DNA from: Staphylococcus lugdunensis
GTDB taxonomy: Bacteria > Bacillota > Bacilli > Staphylococcales > Staphylococcaceae
NCBI RefSeq assembly: GCF_002901705.1
Contig: NZ_PPPV01000012.1
Span: 1,070,782 to 1,134,781 of the forward strand
Direction of reading: 5' to 3'
DNA length: 64,000 nt
Below, in pieces: positions 29,138 to 38,344 of the stretch. How positions within the stretch are numbered: the stretch's first letter is position 1; every line of letters begins with the position of its first letter. A program made the translations under genes and the position numbers. The notes beneath the pieces were generated by a model. It had not been told where the DNA came from, made no database searches, and saw nothing but the letters and a program-made list of their open reading frames with translations.

Positions 29138-29629
29138 TTATCCATGCTGAATGATATTAGCGGTTTTGGCTTTCGTAAGGTTTATTAAATCTTTGACACC
29201 TACAATAATTTGAGCACCTCGATGCCCGCCACTAACGTATATCGATTCTTGTTGCAGTGCTGACTCATCTATAGTCGTTGGGAATAAATGTTTCATGCCT
29301 ATAGGTGAACAACCACCACGAATATATCCTGTAACTTTTTTTAACTGTTCAAGTGGCATTAAATTTAATTTCTTTTCTTGAACTACATGTGCTGCCTGTT
29401 TTAAGTCCAGTGTAGTATCAACCGGTATGACAAATACAAAATGATCGTGATTCGCATTTTCTAGGACCAGTGTTTTATATACTTGTTCAACGGGCGCATG
29501 AACAAGTTGTGCAATATGGACACCGTCAACATGTTCTTCACCAATTTCATACGTATTCACTTTATAATCTACACCTGCTTGATCCAACATACGCATTGCA
29601 TTTGTTTTAGTTGCTTTTTTCTTCTTCAT
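29138..29629 (-). CDS. ybaK: Cys-tRNA(Pro) deacylase YbaK-like
   Basis: A 163-residue trans-editing protein that hydrolyses mischarged Cys-tRNA(Pro) or related species. It has VYKTLVLEN, FVFVIPVDTTLDLKQAA with the key lysine, the glycine-rich GYIRGGCSPIGMKH and a C-terminal VSGGHRGAQIIV. The start was placed at the ATG before KKKKATKTNA, with GAGGTGA nine bases upstream; the frame extends 18 codons further without support. Single gene. Confidence 0.9.
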   Translation of the reverse strand: MKKKKATKTNAMRMLDQAGVDYKVNTYEIGEEHVDGVHIAQLVHAPVEQVYKTLVLENANHDHFVFVIPVDTTLDLKQAAHVVQEKKLNLMPLEQLKKVTGYIRGGCSPIGMKHLFPTTIDESALQQESIYVSGGHRGAQIIVGVKDLINLTKAKTANIIQHG

Positions 29630-29739
29630 TATTCGTGTCACCTCATTGTCTTCATTCAAATTTATTTTACGCTGAGTAAGCACAATGATTCAAATACAAA
29701 CAAAACAAAAACACCTTCGATTATCTCAATCATCCGGTG

Positions 29740-30189
29740 CTAATGTGTATTCTTATCGTTTTCTACTTTGCCATTTTTGTTAATTTTAATATTGTTATCG
29801 TGTTGTGTACCAGAATAAGTCACATCTCGACTTGTCTCTTCTATCTTCGTCATATGTGATTCAACTTGTTGCTTTTGTTGCGCATAGTTAGAAGCAATCA
29901 CTTTGCATTCTTGATCTGTATATTTGTGTGGCTGGTTAGCTTCTATCGTTAAACTTTGTGTCTGTTGTTTATTAGTTCTTTCAGATGCATGTGCTGTAAG
30001 ATGGTTCACTTTAACTACATTTTCAATAGCTGATACTTTATTTATCTTTGAAAATGTTGATATTGTTTGATGGACTTTAGCCAAAGCTTGTTCATTTGTA
30101 GCAATAAACAATAGAAATAACAAACATATCGTTAACAACACTGCGACAGCACTTAAAAAAAGATTCTTCAGTTTCATCTCCTTACCCAC
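29740..30189 (-). CDS. Membrane-anchored or secreted small protein, unknown
   Basis: A 149-residue protein with one N-terminal hydrophobic segment (residues about 8-29, LFLSAVAVLLTICLLFLLF) and a hydrophilic Gln/Lys/Thr-rich outer part. The segment ends in ATNEQALA, which could be a signal peptidase site or a plain anchor. Start is uncertain: the GTG used here has a weak purine tract and the ATG four codons later is too close to AAGGAG. No domain recognised. It lies between ybaK and a long repeat-rich gap. Confidence 0.65.
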   Translation of the reverse strand: MGKEMKLKNLFLSAVAVLLTICLLFLLFIATNEQALAKVHQTISTFSKINKVSAIENVVKVNHLTAHASERTNKQQTQSLTIEANQPHKYTDQECKVIASNYAQQKQQVESHMTKIEETSRDVTYSGTQHDNNIKINKNGKVENDKNTH

Positions 30190-30508
30190 ATTTCTTCACT
30201 TAATTTTTATTCATCTTAACATAAAAAACCGCAAAATATATTGTGTATAATACAATTTAAACCAACTGTAATCTTTGTAACATAATCATCATTCAAAGGA
30301 TGCAAATGTTACAAAATCACTATGTATTGTAACCTAAATCTAATGTCTAACTTACTTTAATGATGAAACACTTAAAGCGCATGGTTCATTTAATCTAGTG
30401 AAGTCTACTATAATGATGCGAAAGTGCCTTATTTATTAAAAGAACTTCAATGTAAAATCACATGTTATTACGTATTGAAGACAAGACACTTTAGAGAACA
30501 AGATAAGC

Positions 30509-30530
30509 TGGGGCCCCAACAAAGAGAATT
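30509..30530. repeat. STAR-like GGGGCCCC element
   Basis: AAGCTGGGGCCCCAACAAAG contains the STAR core (TGTTGGGGCCC on the other strand). The same words recur at 45.9, 49.3, 56.9 and 59.2 kb, always between genes. Confidence 0.7.
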
Positions 30531-30667
30531 CCGACAAGAAATTCACCAAGTAATGCAAGTTGAGGCGGTCCCTGACTAAACCAGTTTTTCCTAACAAAGT
30601 GAGCTAGGATGACTAAAGCTATCCTCTAAGCAAGTGATCCAATCATACAAACTATTGTATATAAAAA

Positions 30668-30847
30668 CAGTCTGGGAAATAATTATATTTTAGGCTCTGA
30701 GTTCTATATTGGCAGTAGTTGACTGGATTGAAAATAGGATGATAGCAAGCTTTTTTCAATCCTAGCCAACCTTGCCGGGGCGGAAATACGAATTCATTAT
30801 GAATTCTGTCCCGCGCCCTATTGTTTTGGAATTTATGTTCCAGACTG
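30668..30847. repeat. Dispersed element with nested inverted repeats, copy 1
   Basis: The element is bounded by CAGTCTGG and its complement CCAGACTG. Inside, GTTGACTGGATTGAA (30718-30732) pairs with TTCAATCCTAGCCAAC (30755-30770), then CTTGCCGGGGCGG and the palindrome GAATTCATTATGAATTC follow. Related copies are at 46.2 and 59.1 kb and a partial one at 25.1 kb. Confidence 0.75.
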
Positions 30848-30888
30848 TTAAACATTTTTTAATTCATCTATTAAGTTAAAGATTGTTT

Positions 30889-32055
30889 TTATTGAGCTTT
30901 TGATAAATGTTTGCGCAAGCCTTTTTCTATAAAAATTAGAACAATACCCAATACCATTACTGCAATAGCCATGTATAATGGATACTCAATATTTATATCA
31001 AACAATGCACCAGCAACAAGTGGTCCGACAAAATTACCCATACTTGTAAAAGTTGAATTTAATCCTCCAGCAAAACCTTGACGATTTCCTGCAATATTAG
31101 AAAAATAATTTGTAATAGCAGGACGAATTAAGTCAAAACCAATGAAAACAATAAAACTAATAATCATAATGGTCCAATAACCGTTTGCCAAGATTAATGT
31201 AAATAAGACAATTGCTGAATATAAAAGTGCCCAAACTATAAAAGTTAATTCAGACATATATGATATAAATTTATCAAAGAAAAAGATTTGGAAGATAGCG
31301 CCAAATATTCCTCCACCCACAATCGCAATAGAAATATCAGCTGGTGTGTAATGTGCTTTATATGATGTGTATAAAGAAAATAACGTTTCAAAAGATGATA
31401 AGCCAAACGCTAAAATCAACGTTAATAAAATAGGAGTTAAAAAGACTTTCCAATCAATTTTAGTAAATACTTCAGGTTGTAATGTATGATGGAACCCGTC
31501 TGTTGTTTGTTGTTTTGGACTATGAATTAAAATGAATGACATTATAAAAGCAATAATGCCTAAACTTCCGGCAAAATAAAATGGCAAGCGATGTGAAAAT
31601 TCAGCTAGAAATCCACCTATTCCAGGCCCAAGAATAAAGCCAGAATTAATAATAGCCGACATATAGCCAAAGTTACGCGCTTTATCTTTTGAAGGTGAAA
31701 TATCTGCAATTAAACCATTCACTCCTGGCATGACCATTCCAGCACTGAAACCACCAAGTATTCTTGAAATGATAAGCGTGACAAAAGTATGTCCAACAGC
31801 AAATAAAAACTCAGAAACTGCAAATAAAATAAGGCCAATACAGATTATTAATTTTTTTCCTAATTTATCAGCCATAGCGCCCCCAGCAGGAGATATAACC
31901 ATTTGCGCAAGTGCAAAGGCAGCAACTAGAACTCCTAAATCACGTCCCTTTAAACCTAAATCTTCCAAATAAACAGGTAATACTGGGATGACAAGGCCAA
32001 TACCAACAAAAATTAGAAAAATATTAAAATATAATATGAATAATTGCTTTTTCAA
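30889..32055 (-). CDS. norA: Multidrug efflux MFS transporter NorA
   Basis: A 388-residue 12-helix drug:proton antiporter exporting fluoroquinolones, dyes and quaternary ammonium compounds. The cytoplasmic loop motif A is GGAMADKLGKKLII (about residues 58-71) and the antiporter motif C is SGFILGPGIGGF (about 136-147). Sequence is closely related to S. aureus NorA but not identical. Transcribed alone, with long gaps on both sides; in S. aureus it is controlled by MgrA, whose gene is also in this window. Confidence 0.93.
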   Translation of the reverse strand: MKKQLFILYFNIFLIFVGIGLVIPVLPVYLEDLGLKGRDLGVLVAAFALAQMVISPAGGAMADKLGKKLIICIGLILFAVSEFLFAVGHTFVTLIISRILGGFSAGMVMPGVNGLIADISPSKDKARNFGYMSAIINSGFILGPGIGGFLAEFSHRLPFYFAGSLGIIAFIMSFILIHSPKQQTTDGFHHTLQPEVFTKIDWKVFLTPILLTLILAFGLSSFETLFSLYTSYKAHYTPADISIAIVGGGIFGAIFQIFFFDKFISYMSELTFIVWALLYSAIVLFTLILANGYWTIMIISFIVFIGFDLIRPAITNYFSNIAGNRQGFAGGLNSTFTSMGNFVGPLVAGALFDINIEYPLYMAIAVMVLGIVLIFIEKGLRKHLSKAQ

Positions 32056-32291
32056 TCACTTCACCTCTTTTGTACTAATTTAATTTTTACCCTACATTTT
32101 CATTTCCCTAAAAATTAAAAATTCAATATTATGACATTCTATACCAAATAAATGTTTTTTCGCAATAACGGTGTTTTAAAACTTATTACATACCGTTAAT
32201 AATCGACATAAATATTTAATTTGAAAACTCCTTTTAATTTGATAAATTTAGCATGAAAGCTGTATGATTATTAACCTATACAATTATTTTA

Positions 32292-32945
32292 ATGAACGAT
32301 AAGTTTGATACGAAAGTAGTGTATATTATGCAGGGACGGTATATTGCCAGAATTTATTTTATAATCTTGATTGTAATTTCATTATTTGAATCACGTATAT
32401 TTGAGTTTATGACACTCAATATATTTTTAGCATATATTCCTTTTGAATTATGTTTACTATTAAAGCTGTTCAAACCGAAAAAAGTAATTGAATGGCCATT
32501 ATTTATTATTTTTAGCTTAATTTTCTTACTCATGGTACCAAATACCTTTTATATGGTGACTGATTTAATTCACCTTAATCAATTTACCTTTAACTTTTAT
32601 TTAACATTAAATTTAATGGAATGGATTTTCTTCACCTATTTATTATTAGGTGTCTTCTTCGCACTCTATTGTATGACCTTAATTTATTTGGAATTGTATT
32701 ACTTTACTTCTCACCAATGGATAAATATTATCCTTGTGGCTGTAGTCATGTTTCTGAGTGGATTAGGAATATATATCGGACGTTTCTTACGCTTTCATTC
32801 CGTTTTTCTGATTAACCAACCTTTTAAAATTATAGAAAATGTAGTGAGCTCACTTAGTGGTAAATCACTCATCTTCATCTTATTAATGGTTGTGTTACAA
32901 GCTACTTTATTTATATTTGCGAAAGGAGTGCGTCATACACAATGA
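32292..32945 (+). CDS. DUF1361 membrane protein
   Basis: A 217-residue polytopic protein with about six to seven membrane segments. It contains LMVPNTFYMVTDLIHL near residue 80, the conserved motif of the DUF1361 family, whose function is unknown. The first ATG has a weak ribosome binding site; an ATG 12 codons on (before QGRYIARIYF) is an alternative. Its last bases overlap the next gene by four, so the two are coupled. Divergent from norA. Confidence 0.75.
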   Translation: MNDKFDTKVVYIMQGRYIARIYFIILIVISLFESRIFEFMTLNIFLAYIPFELCLLLKLFKPKKVIEWPLFIIFSLIFLLMVPNTFYMVTDLIHLNQFTFNFYLTLNLMEWIFFTYLLLGVFFALYCMTLIYLELYYFTSHQWINIILVAVVMFLSGLGIYIGRFLRFHSVFLINQPFKIIENVVSSLSGKSLIFILLMVVLQATLFIFAKGVRHTQ

Positions 32946-33220
32946 GTTTTAATATCATTCTTTTAATAATTAGCATTATTATTTTGCAACTAATCGTTGG
33001 CCATTTCTTTCATTCAATCGGATTTAAACTGTCATTAAGTTTGCTGTTAACCTGCCTTCCATTTGGCATTGGTGTATTCTTAATGCAATTATGCTATTTT
33101 GAACGCCGATATCCACATTGGGAAGTCCCATACCGTACTAAATTACGGTTGAAATATCTATATATTGCCACATTTTTTGAATTTATAATGCTATATATAT
33201 GTTTATTTTTAATTGCTTAG
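32942..33220 (+). CDS. Small membrane protein, unknown
   Basis: A 92-residue protein with three hydrophobic segments separated by short charged loops (CYFERRYPHWEVPYRTK is the main loop). The ATG overlaps the stop of the DUF1361 gene and GAAAGGAG lies upstream. No family recognised; co-transcription with the DUF1361 gene suggests a joint membrane function. Confidence 0.7.
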   Translation: MSFNIILLIISIIILQLIVGHFFHSIGFKLSLSLLLTCLPFGIGVFLMQLCYFERRYPHWEVPYRTKLRLKYLYIATFFEFIMLYICLFLIA

Positions 33221-33274
33221 AAATAGAAAAAGTGGACAATGTATCCTCCCATTAATGGTAATGCTTGGCGCATT

Positions 33275-33300
33275 ACTCTTTGCTGGGGCCCCCGGTTTAT
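33275..33300. repeat. STAR-like element
   Basis: CTTTGCTGGGGCCCCCGG between two convergent genes resembles the STAR core; it is a single degenerate copy. Confidence 0.45.
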
Positions 33301-33307
33301 ATGGTTG

Positions 33308-34678
33308 TTATTTGTCTGCTTGTTTTTTAAACTGTTCCATCACGTGGGCTCTGGCTTGTTGATGATCAACGATAGGCCACGGATAGTTTGTTCCTAAATC
33401 TATGCCATAATCTTTTAGTGTTTGCGCATGTTTCCACGGTTCATGAACATAGCTGGCAGGTACATTAGCCCATTGGGGTAAGTATGTTTTAATGTATAAA
33501 CCTTTTTTATCAAACCGCTCACTTTGACGAATCGGATTAAACATTCTAAAGTATGGCACGGCATCTGTACCAGTAGATGCTGACCATTGCCATCCATGCA
33601 CATTAGAAGCAGCGTCATAATCTATCAATAAATTTTTAAAATAATTTTCTCCCCATGTCCAATCTATAAATAACTCTTTAGTTAGAAATTGAGCCGTTAC
33701 CATACGCATTCGATTGTGCATAAAACCTGTTTGTTTTAACTCATGCATCGCAGCATCGATAATTGGATATCCTGTTCGTCCCTCTTTCCATGCATTAAAA
33801 TCTGATTGATTTTCTGACCAAGTTATATGTTTATACTTATCATTAAATGATGTATGTGCCGTTTCTGGATAATAAACCATTAAAACATAATAAAATTCCC
33901 TGAATAATAGTTCACGAATAAAGGCCTCATTATCATGATAACGTTCAAGTAACTGGCGCATGATCTCATTAATATCTAGGAAGCCATATGCAAGTGCAAT
34001 GCTCAACTGACTTGTCAGTGTTTCTGGTAAGTACTCTCTATAATATTGATAATGCTCAATATTATTATTTAAAAATGCTTGCCATTGTTGCTGACTTTTG
34101 GCCTCCCCAATATTTATATGCTCAGTCACTTTTTTAACTGATGTATTATCAGCATTGATGATTTGTTGCTTTAATTTATCAAGTTGATAAGGATAACGTC
34201 TTCGTTGTCTCAATTGAGGGCGATTTGCTTTGTAGAAGCTAGTGAATACCTTATATGGTTGTCCTTGCTGATTTAACGTGCGACTAGGTTGAAAATAATG
34301 ATTTGCACGTACATTAACGATTGCTATTTTTTGCGCTTGTATCTCAGATTTAACATGTAAAATATCGCATTCACAATTGTGAAAACTCATAATATCGCTT
34401 GGAAATACTACCGTGTCGATTTCTTTCTGTTCACAAAATGAAGCAAACGCTGTATATGGAAACACAAAGGGCTTAATTCCTATCTCAATCAGTTGTTGTA
34501 TAAACTGAGTAACTGCCTGATGGTAAAATGTCCGTTTTAATGGTGCTTCATCTTCAAATAATTCTAAGGGAATCACACAGTAACATCGTTCGATATCTGC
34601 TTGATTATGATTTAAGTACTCAAACATTGGATTTTGTTCTAATCTGAATACTCTATTTAATACTAAAGCGATATTCAA
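33308..34678 (-). CDS. Deoxyribodipyrimidine photolyase family protein
   Basis: A 456-residue protein of the cryptochrome/photolyase family, which repairs UV-made cyclobutane dimers with light and FAD. The N-terminal antenna domain is about 1-130. The FAD-binding part includes GRTGYPIIDAAMHEL, MHNRMRMVTAQFLTKEL and WQWSASTGTDAVPYFRMFNP, the usual photolyase signatures. It is monocistronic. The antenna cofactor cannot be told from the sequence. Confidence 0.9.
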   Translation of the reverse strand: MNIALVLNRVFRLEQNPMFEYLNHNQADIERCYCVIPLELFEDEAPLKRTFYHQAVTQFIQQLIEIGIKPFVFPYTAFASFCEQKEIDTVVFPSDIMSFHNCECDILHVKSEIQAQKIAIVNVRANHYFQPSRTLNQQGQPYKVFTSFYKANRPQLRQRRRYPYQLDKLKQQIINADNTSVKKVTEHINIGEAKSQQQWQAFLNNNIEHYQYYREYLPETLTSQLSIALAYGFLDINEIMRQLLERYHDNEAFIRELLFREFYYVLMVYYPETAHTSFNDKYKHITWSENQSDFNAWKEGRTGYPIIDAAMHELKQTGFMHNRMRMVTAQFLTKELFIDWTWGENYFKNLLIDYDAASNVHGWQWSASTGTDAVPYFRMFNPIRQSERFDKKGLYIKTYLPQWANVPASYVHEPWKHAQTLKDYGIDLGTNYPWPIVDHQQARAHVMEQFKKQADK

Positions 34679-34750
34679 ACTACATCACCTCACTTTAACT
34701 TTGATATTTTATTACCCCATCTTGTCTAACAACAAGCATGATAAAGATGG

Positions 34751-34795
34751 ACGATTTCGGACACAAAATCCACTAGGTTTTGTGCCCGAAATCGT
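34751..34795 (-). terminator. Long hairpin after the DASS transporter gene
   Basis: ACGATTTCGG.CACAAAA and TTTTGTG.CCGAAATCGT form a stem of about 17 pairs. It lies 37 bases downstream of the transporter stop codon. The T run after it on the minus strand is poor, so it may be an RNA stabilising element or a repeat instead. Confidence 0.5.
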
Positions 34796-34831
34796 TCAAT
34801 TGATTATTCTATTGATATATTTAACATTTTC

Positions 34832-36373
34832 CTATATTAGCCCTAACCAATTCCAGTAAGTCATACTAAAAATTACAATCAAAATATAACCTACAATAGT
34901 CAGCGGTACCCCAGTTTTCAAGAAATCCTTAACTGTAAATGTCCCTGTACCATATGCCAACATATTTTGAGGTGCACTTACCGGCAACAAGAAACCAAAG
35001 CTGATAACAAATTGTTGAATAAGTACAAATCCAATAGCTTGATCTCCTAAATGTAGCGTTGATGTCAATGAGATGAATACTGGAATCAGCGCAGAAGATA
35101 AGCTGGTCGCACTAGCAAAACCCAGATGAATTAAGATATTAAACAATGTTATCAAAGCAATCGTCGCAATCAATGGCATTGATTCAAGCCCAAGTAATCC
35201 AAATGTCTTATCACTTAACCACTGAGCTGCACCAGTCTTCAACAATACATTACCAAGTGATATACCAACTCCAAAGACAATAATCGTCCCCCATGGAATT
35301 GTTTTTACTACACCATCCCACTTTATAACACCAACTTTAGGCATAAGCATAACACCTAATGCGACAACTGTAATTGAAGCTGAGTCAATAGGATGTACCA
35401 CTTTTTCTGTTGACCAGAATAATAACAATAAGATAGAAATAACGATTAATCGCCATTCACGTGCTGAAACGGGGCCTAAATCTGTTAACTGCTGTTTAAT
35501 CAAGTCTTTACCACCCTCAATAGCTTTATGTTCAGGTGGCATTACTTTCATCATAATGAAAAATAACGCTATCGACATAAGTATTGCCCAAGGCGCTGCA
35601 AATAAAAACCATTCGCCCCATGAAACATCGTGTCCCAAACTTTGATTGATAAAATTGATGGCAACGATATTTTGTGCAGCAGCCGTTTTAATACCAATAT
35701 TCCAAATGGAAACTGCTTGTACCGAAGTAATAATTAATAACGCTGCTAAACGACTGTCTTTAGAAACTTTAAATGCTGCAATCATACCTAATAAAATTGG
35801 CACAACCGCACCTGCACGTGCAGTTGCAGATGGTACAAAAAACGCTAATAAAATGGATACTAAAATAGCACCAATAACTATGTTACGCGTTTTATTTCCA
35901 ACAATTGATAATACGAGTAAAGCGAGACGTTTATGCAAATTAGTTTCTTGCATAGCTGCAGCTAAAAAAAGTGCAGCAGCAACTAAAGCTACAGCTGAAG
36001 ATGAAAACCCACTAAATGCTTGAGTTAAAGCATTACCAGTTCCTAACAAGTCATTACCAGTTAAGATAGCATCGCCTGCTTTAGGGTTTCCTAAATGCTT
36101 CGCTAAATCCTGTACTGGACTAAATCCCATTATTAAAATAATTAATCCTAAAATTAACGTTGCAGAAACTGGGTAAATCACTGCTTCTGTCACCCACATA
36201 ATAACAGCAAAGGCTAAAATAGCTAAGGCACCTTTAGCCATTACTGGTAATCCTGTTAATAACAAAATGACAATTAAAGCAATAAAGCTAATAACAATCC
36301 AAATAGGTTTGTATCCCTTTGTCTTTTCTTTTTTGCGTGTGTGTGGTATATCTTGACTCCCTTTCTCCATCAT
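34832..36373 (-). CDS. DASS family sodium-coupled anion (di/tricarboxylate) transporter
   Basis: A 513-residue protein with about 12-14 membrane segments and a positively charged N-terminus. It shows the DASS family pattern of SNT-like hairpin segments (SATARAGAVVPILLG and SAPQNMLAYGTGTF), which bind sodium and the dicarboxylate in VcINDY and SdcS. Beside a malate dehydrogenase gene, uptake of malate or another C4 or C6 acid is likely. The gap to mdh is 118 bases, so they may share the CRE-controlled promoter. Substrate is inferred from context. Confidence 0.85.
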   Translation of the reverse strand: MMEKGSQDIPHTRKKEKTKGYKPIWIVISFIALIVILLLTGLPVMAKGALAILAFAVIMWVTEAVIYPVSATLILGLIILIMGFSPVQDLAKHLGNPKAGDAILTGNDLLGTGNALTQAFSGFSSSAVALVAAALFLAAAMQETNLHKRLALLVLSIVGNKTRNIVIGAILVSILLAFFVPSATARAGAVVPILLGMIAAFKVSKDSRLAALLIITSVQAVSIWNIGIKTAAAQNIVAINFINQSLGHDVSWGEWFLFAAPWAILMSIALFFIMMKVMPPEHKAIEGGKDLIKQQLTDLGPVSAREWRLIVISILLLLFWSTEKVVHPIDSASITVVALGVMLMPKVGVIKWDGVVKTIPWGTIIVFGVGISLGNVLLKTGAAQWLSDKTFGLLGLESMPLIATIALITLFNILIHLGFASATSLSSALIPVFISLTSTLHLGDQAIGFVLIQQFVISFGFLLPVSAPQNMLAYGTGTFTVKDFLKTGVPLTIVGYILIVIFSMTYWNWLGLI

Positions 36374-36491
36374 ATTTCACCCTTTGCTTATTTTTCACTT
36401 TTAGTATAACAACTAAACAACAATAATGACGTGAAAATTTGCAAATAACACACAATTTTCACACTTTTTAGATTATTACAAATAAGCAATA

Positions 36492-37436
36492 TTATTTAGC
36501 TTGTTTTAATGATTGTTTAACTTTCATAACTGCATCTGCAGATAAATCGAGTTGTTCTTGCTCTGATTCTGATAATTTAAGTTCTATAACTCGTTCGACG
36601 CCTTGTTTGCCAAGTACGGTTGGGACGCCAAGGCAAATATCACGATAGCCATACTCCCCATCTAAAAATGCAATAGTTGGAAGAACACGTTTTTGATCTT
36701 TTAAAATAGCTATGACCATTTCGTATAACGCAGCAGCCGGTGCATAATATGCTGAACCATTGCCTAATAAATTTACAATTTCAGCACCACCATCTCTTGT
36801 ACGTTGGATAATATATTCTAGTTCTGAAGGTGATAGTAGCTCGGTAATAGGTACACCGTTTACTTGAGTAGACGATACGATAGGAACCATAGTATTACCA
36901 TGACCTCCAAGTACAAGGCCAGTAATATCCTGTACGGATAGATGTAATGCTTCGGCTATGAATGTTTTGTATCTTGCCGTATCTAAAATGCCTGACTGCC
37001 CCATTACTTGGTTTTTTTCAAAACCAGTGGATTGCAGCACGGTATAAGTCATCGCATCAACCGGATTGGTTAAGACAATAACAAATGCTTTTGGACAATA
37101 GCGGACAATTTGTTGAGAAATATCTTCCATAATACTTTCATTAATTTGAACTAAGTCATCACGACTCATACCAGGTTTTCTTGGTACACCTGCAGTAATA
37201 ATGACAATATCTGAATCTGAAATATCCTCATAATTTGACGTTCCAGTCACAACACTATTAAACCCTAATATTGGTCCACTTTCTTGAATATCTAGCGCTT
37301 TTCCTTTTGACATACCTTCGAATTTAGGCTGGTCAACAATAACGACATCTCCAACCTCTTTTTGTGCTAATAAGAAAGCTAGTGTTGCACCTGTATTTCC
37401 TGCACCAATGACTGATATTTTATTTCTGTTTATCAT
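36492..37436 (-). CDS. mdh: LDH-like malate dehydrogenase
   Basis: A 314-residue NAD-dependent dehydrogenase oxidising malate to oxaloacetate. The dinucleotide motif is GAGNTGA (about residues 11-17). [14 protein letters not shown] has arginine where lactate dehydrogenases have glutamine (AGAPQKPG), which is the known mark of malate specificity. The catalytic histidine is in GGHGNTMVP (about residue 180). It lies upstream of the DASS transporter and downstream of two CRE-like sites, as expected for a catabolite-controlled dicarboxylate unit. In the S. aureus genomes I remember, malate is oxidised by Mqo and an Mdh gene is not expected here. Confidence 0.88.
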   Translation of the reverse strand: MINRNKISVIGAGNTGATLAFLLAQKEVGDVVIVDQPKFEGMSKGKALDIQESGPILGFNSVVTGTSNYEDISDSDIVIITAGVPRKPGMSRDDLVQINESIMEDISQQIVRYCPKAFVIVLTNPVDAMTYTVLQSTGFEKNQVMGQSGILDTARYKTFIAEALHLSVQDITGLVLGGHGNTMVPIVSSTQVNGVPITELLSPSELEYIIQRTRDGGAEIVNLLGNGSAYYAPAAALYEMVIAILKDQKRVLPTIAFLDGEYGYRDICLGVPTVLGKQGVERVIELKLSESEQEQLDLSADAVMKVKQSLKQAK

Positions 37437-37510
37437 ATGGTTTCGCTCCTTTTATATTATTTTATAAAAATTTTAATGCATATACGTATTTTGCATACAA
37501 AATCATTTGT

Positions 37511-37524
37511 AGAAACCGCTTACA
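37511..37524 (+). promoter_or_regulatory. CRE (CcpA) site upstream of mdh
   Basis: AGAAACCGCTTACA matches TGWAANCGNTNWCA at 9 of 10 defined positions (only the first base differs). It stands 75 bases upstream of the mdh start codon. Confidence 0.6.
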
Positions 37525-37617
37525 TAATTGCTTATAAATACAATTAAAATACTTCTGTCTGGGTGCATCTATTAATACTATTTCATTAAGATTTTAGATA
37601 CACACCAGATAGAATGT

Positions 37618-37631
37618 TTAAGCGCTTATTC
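37618..37631. promoter_or_regulatory. Second, weaker CRE-like site
   Basis: TTTAAGCGCTTATT keeps the AAGCGCTT core but misses three defined positions of the CRE consensus. It lies between mdh and the next gene's stop codon. Confidence 0.3.
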
Positions 37632-37680
37632 ATTATTATATGAAACTTTTATAATGTTTCAAGCATATATCATCTTTTAT

Positions 37681-37977
37681 TTATCCAAATATCTGATGGT
37701 GCAAACCAAAAACATAAATAATTGTAAAGAAAGCTGCTCCAGACAATAAAGTCAGTATTGCTGTTAATATTAATGTACGTTTAAAGTGTCTAACAAACGC
37801 TACAAATAATAACCCTAAATTATAGGCAAAAAACAAACCAAAAAAAGTCATTGTAATAATAATTTGAGAGTAAAAAATATTTGATAATAAAATAATTACT
37901 GCAAATATGAGATAAGGAATCATAATAAATCTAAATTCAAAGTTAAGCTGCTTTTGTTTAAAATCTTCATTATTCAT
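37681..37977 (-). CDS. Small membrane protein, unknown
   Basis: A 98-residue protein with three hydrophobic segments after a short charged N-terminus (MNNEDFKQKQLNFEF). The start was set at the ATG seven bases after a near-perfect AGGAGGTAAAG; the frame is open for 21 more codons. No family recognised. Monocistronic. Confidence 0.7.
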   Translation of the reverse strand: MNNEDFKQKQLNFEFRFIMIPYLIFAVIILLSNIFYSQIIITMTFFGLFFAYNLGLLFVAFVRHFKRTLILTAILTLLSGAAFFTIIYVFGLHHQIFG

Positions 37978-38245
37978 TAACTTTACCTCCTGCTTAAAAC
38001 AAAAAAGTTTTCTTACATATAATTTTATGTCAAAATCCACACTACAACAACATAAATGAGTTACTTTAAATTCTGCTCGTAAATAGCAACACTTTATTTT
38101 AACTTAATTTATTTAGAAGCAATTATAATTAAATCATTACAAGAACGAAAAAGTAGTATTCATTTAAACAACACAAACTTCATCGAACAATTATTTTATG
38201 TCACAACGTTAATATGTGTCGTTCTAATATACGACATTGCATACT

Positions 38246-38275
38246 TTGCATTTTCCCAAGCCACAGTGTTATAAT
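38246..38275 (+). promoter_or_regulatory. Promoter of the antitoxin RNA
   Basis: TTGCAT and TATAAT spaced by 18 bases, followed seven bases later by the direct repeat where the RNA would start. The promoter points at the convergent toxin gene. Confidence 0.7.
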
Positions 38276-38281
38276 ATGGTT

Positions 38282-38295
38282 AACAAGGATTTCCA
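38282..38295 (+). repeat. Direct repeat, copy A
   Basis: AACAAGGATTTCCA, identical to copy B at 38449-38462. On the toxin mRNA it lies in the 3' untranslated region. Confidence 0.9.
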
Positions 38296-38307
38296 CATGG
38301 AAACACC

Positions 38308-38344
38308 AATCCCCTCACTACTTGCGATAGTGAGGGGATTTTTT
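38308..38344. terminator. Shared bidirectional terminator of the type I toxin-antitoxin locus
   Basis: AATCCCCTCACTA and TAGTGAGGGGATT form a perfect 13-bp stem with the seven-base loop CTTGCGA. TTTT continues the + strand arm, giving a typical terminator for the antitoxin; the minus strand is followed by GGTGTTTCC. The + strand loop contains a CUUG U-turn pattern. Confidence 0.8.

Larger units (their letters stand above)
30190..30888. other. Repeat-rich intergenic region between a small secreted-protein gene and norA
   Basis: About 700 bases without an intact gene. It has an A/T-rich part, a possible gene remnant (30394-30579), a STAR-like GGGGCCCC element near 30511 and a 180-base dispersed inverted-repeat element (30668-30847). 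No insertion sequence with transposase was found. Confidence 0.6.

Noticed and set aside
30652..30855. 67-residue frame within the dispersed element
   Set aside because: The frame is produced by the repeat itself; other copies do not keep it open.
36492..37436. L-lactate dehydrogenase as the product
   Set aside because: The substrate loop has arginine (VPRKPG) where lactate dehydrogenases have glutamine.
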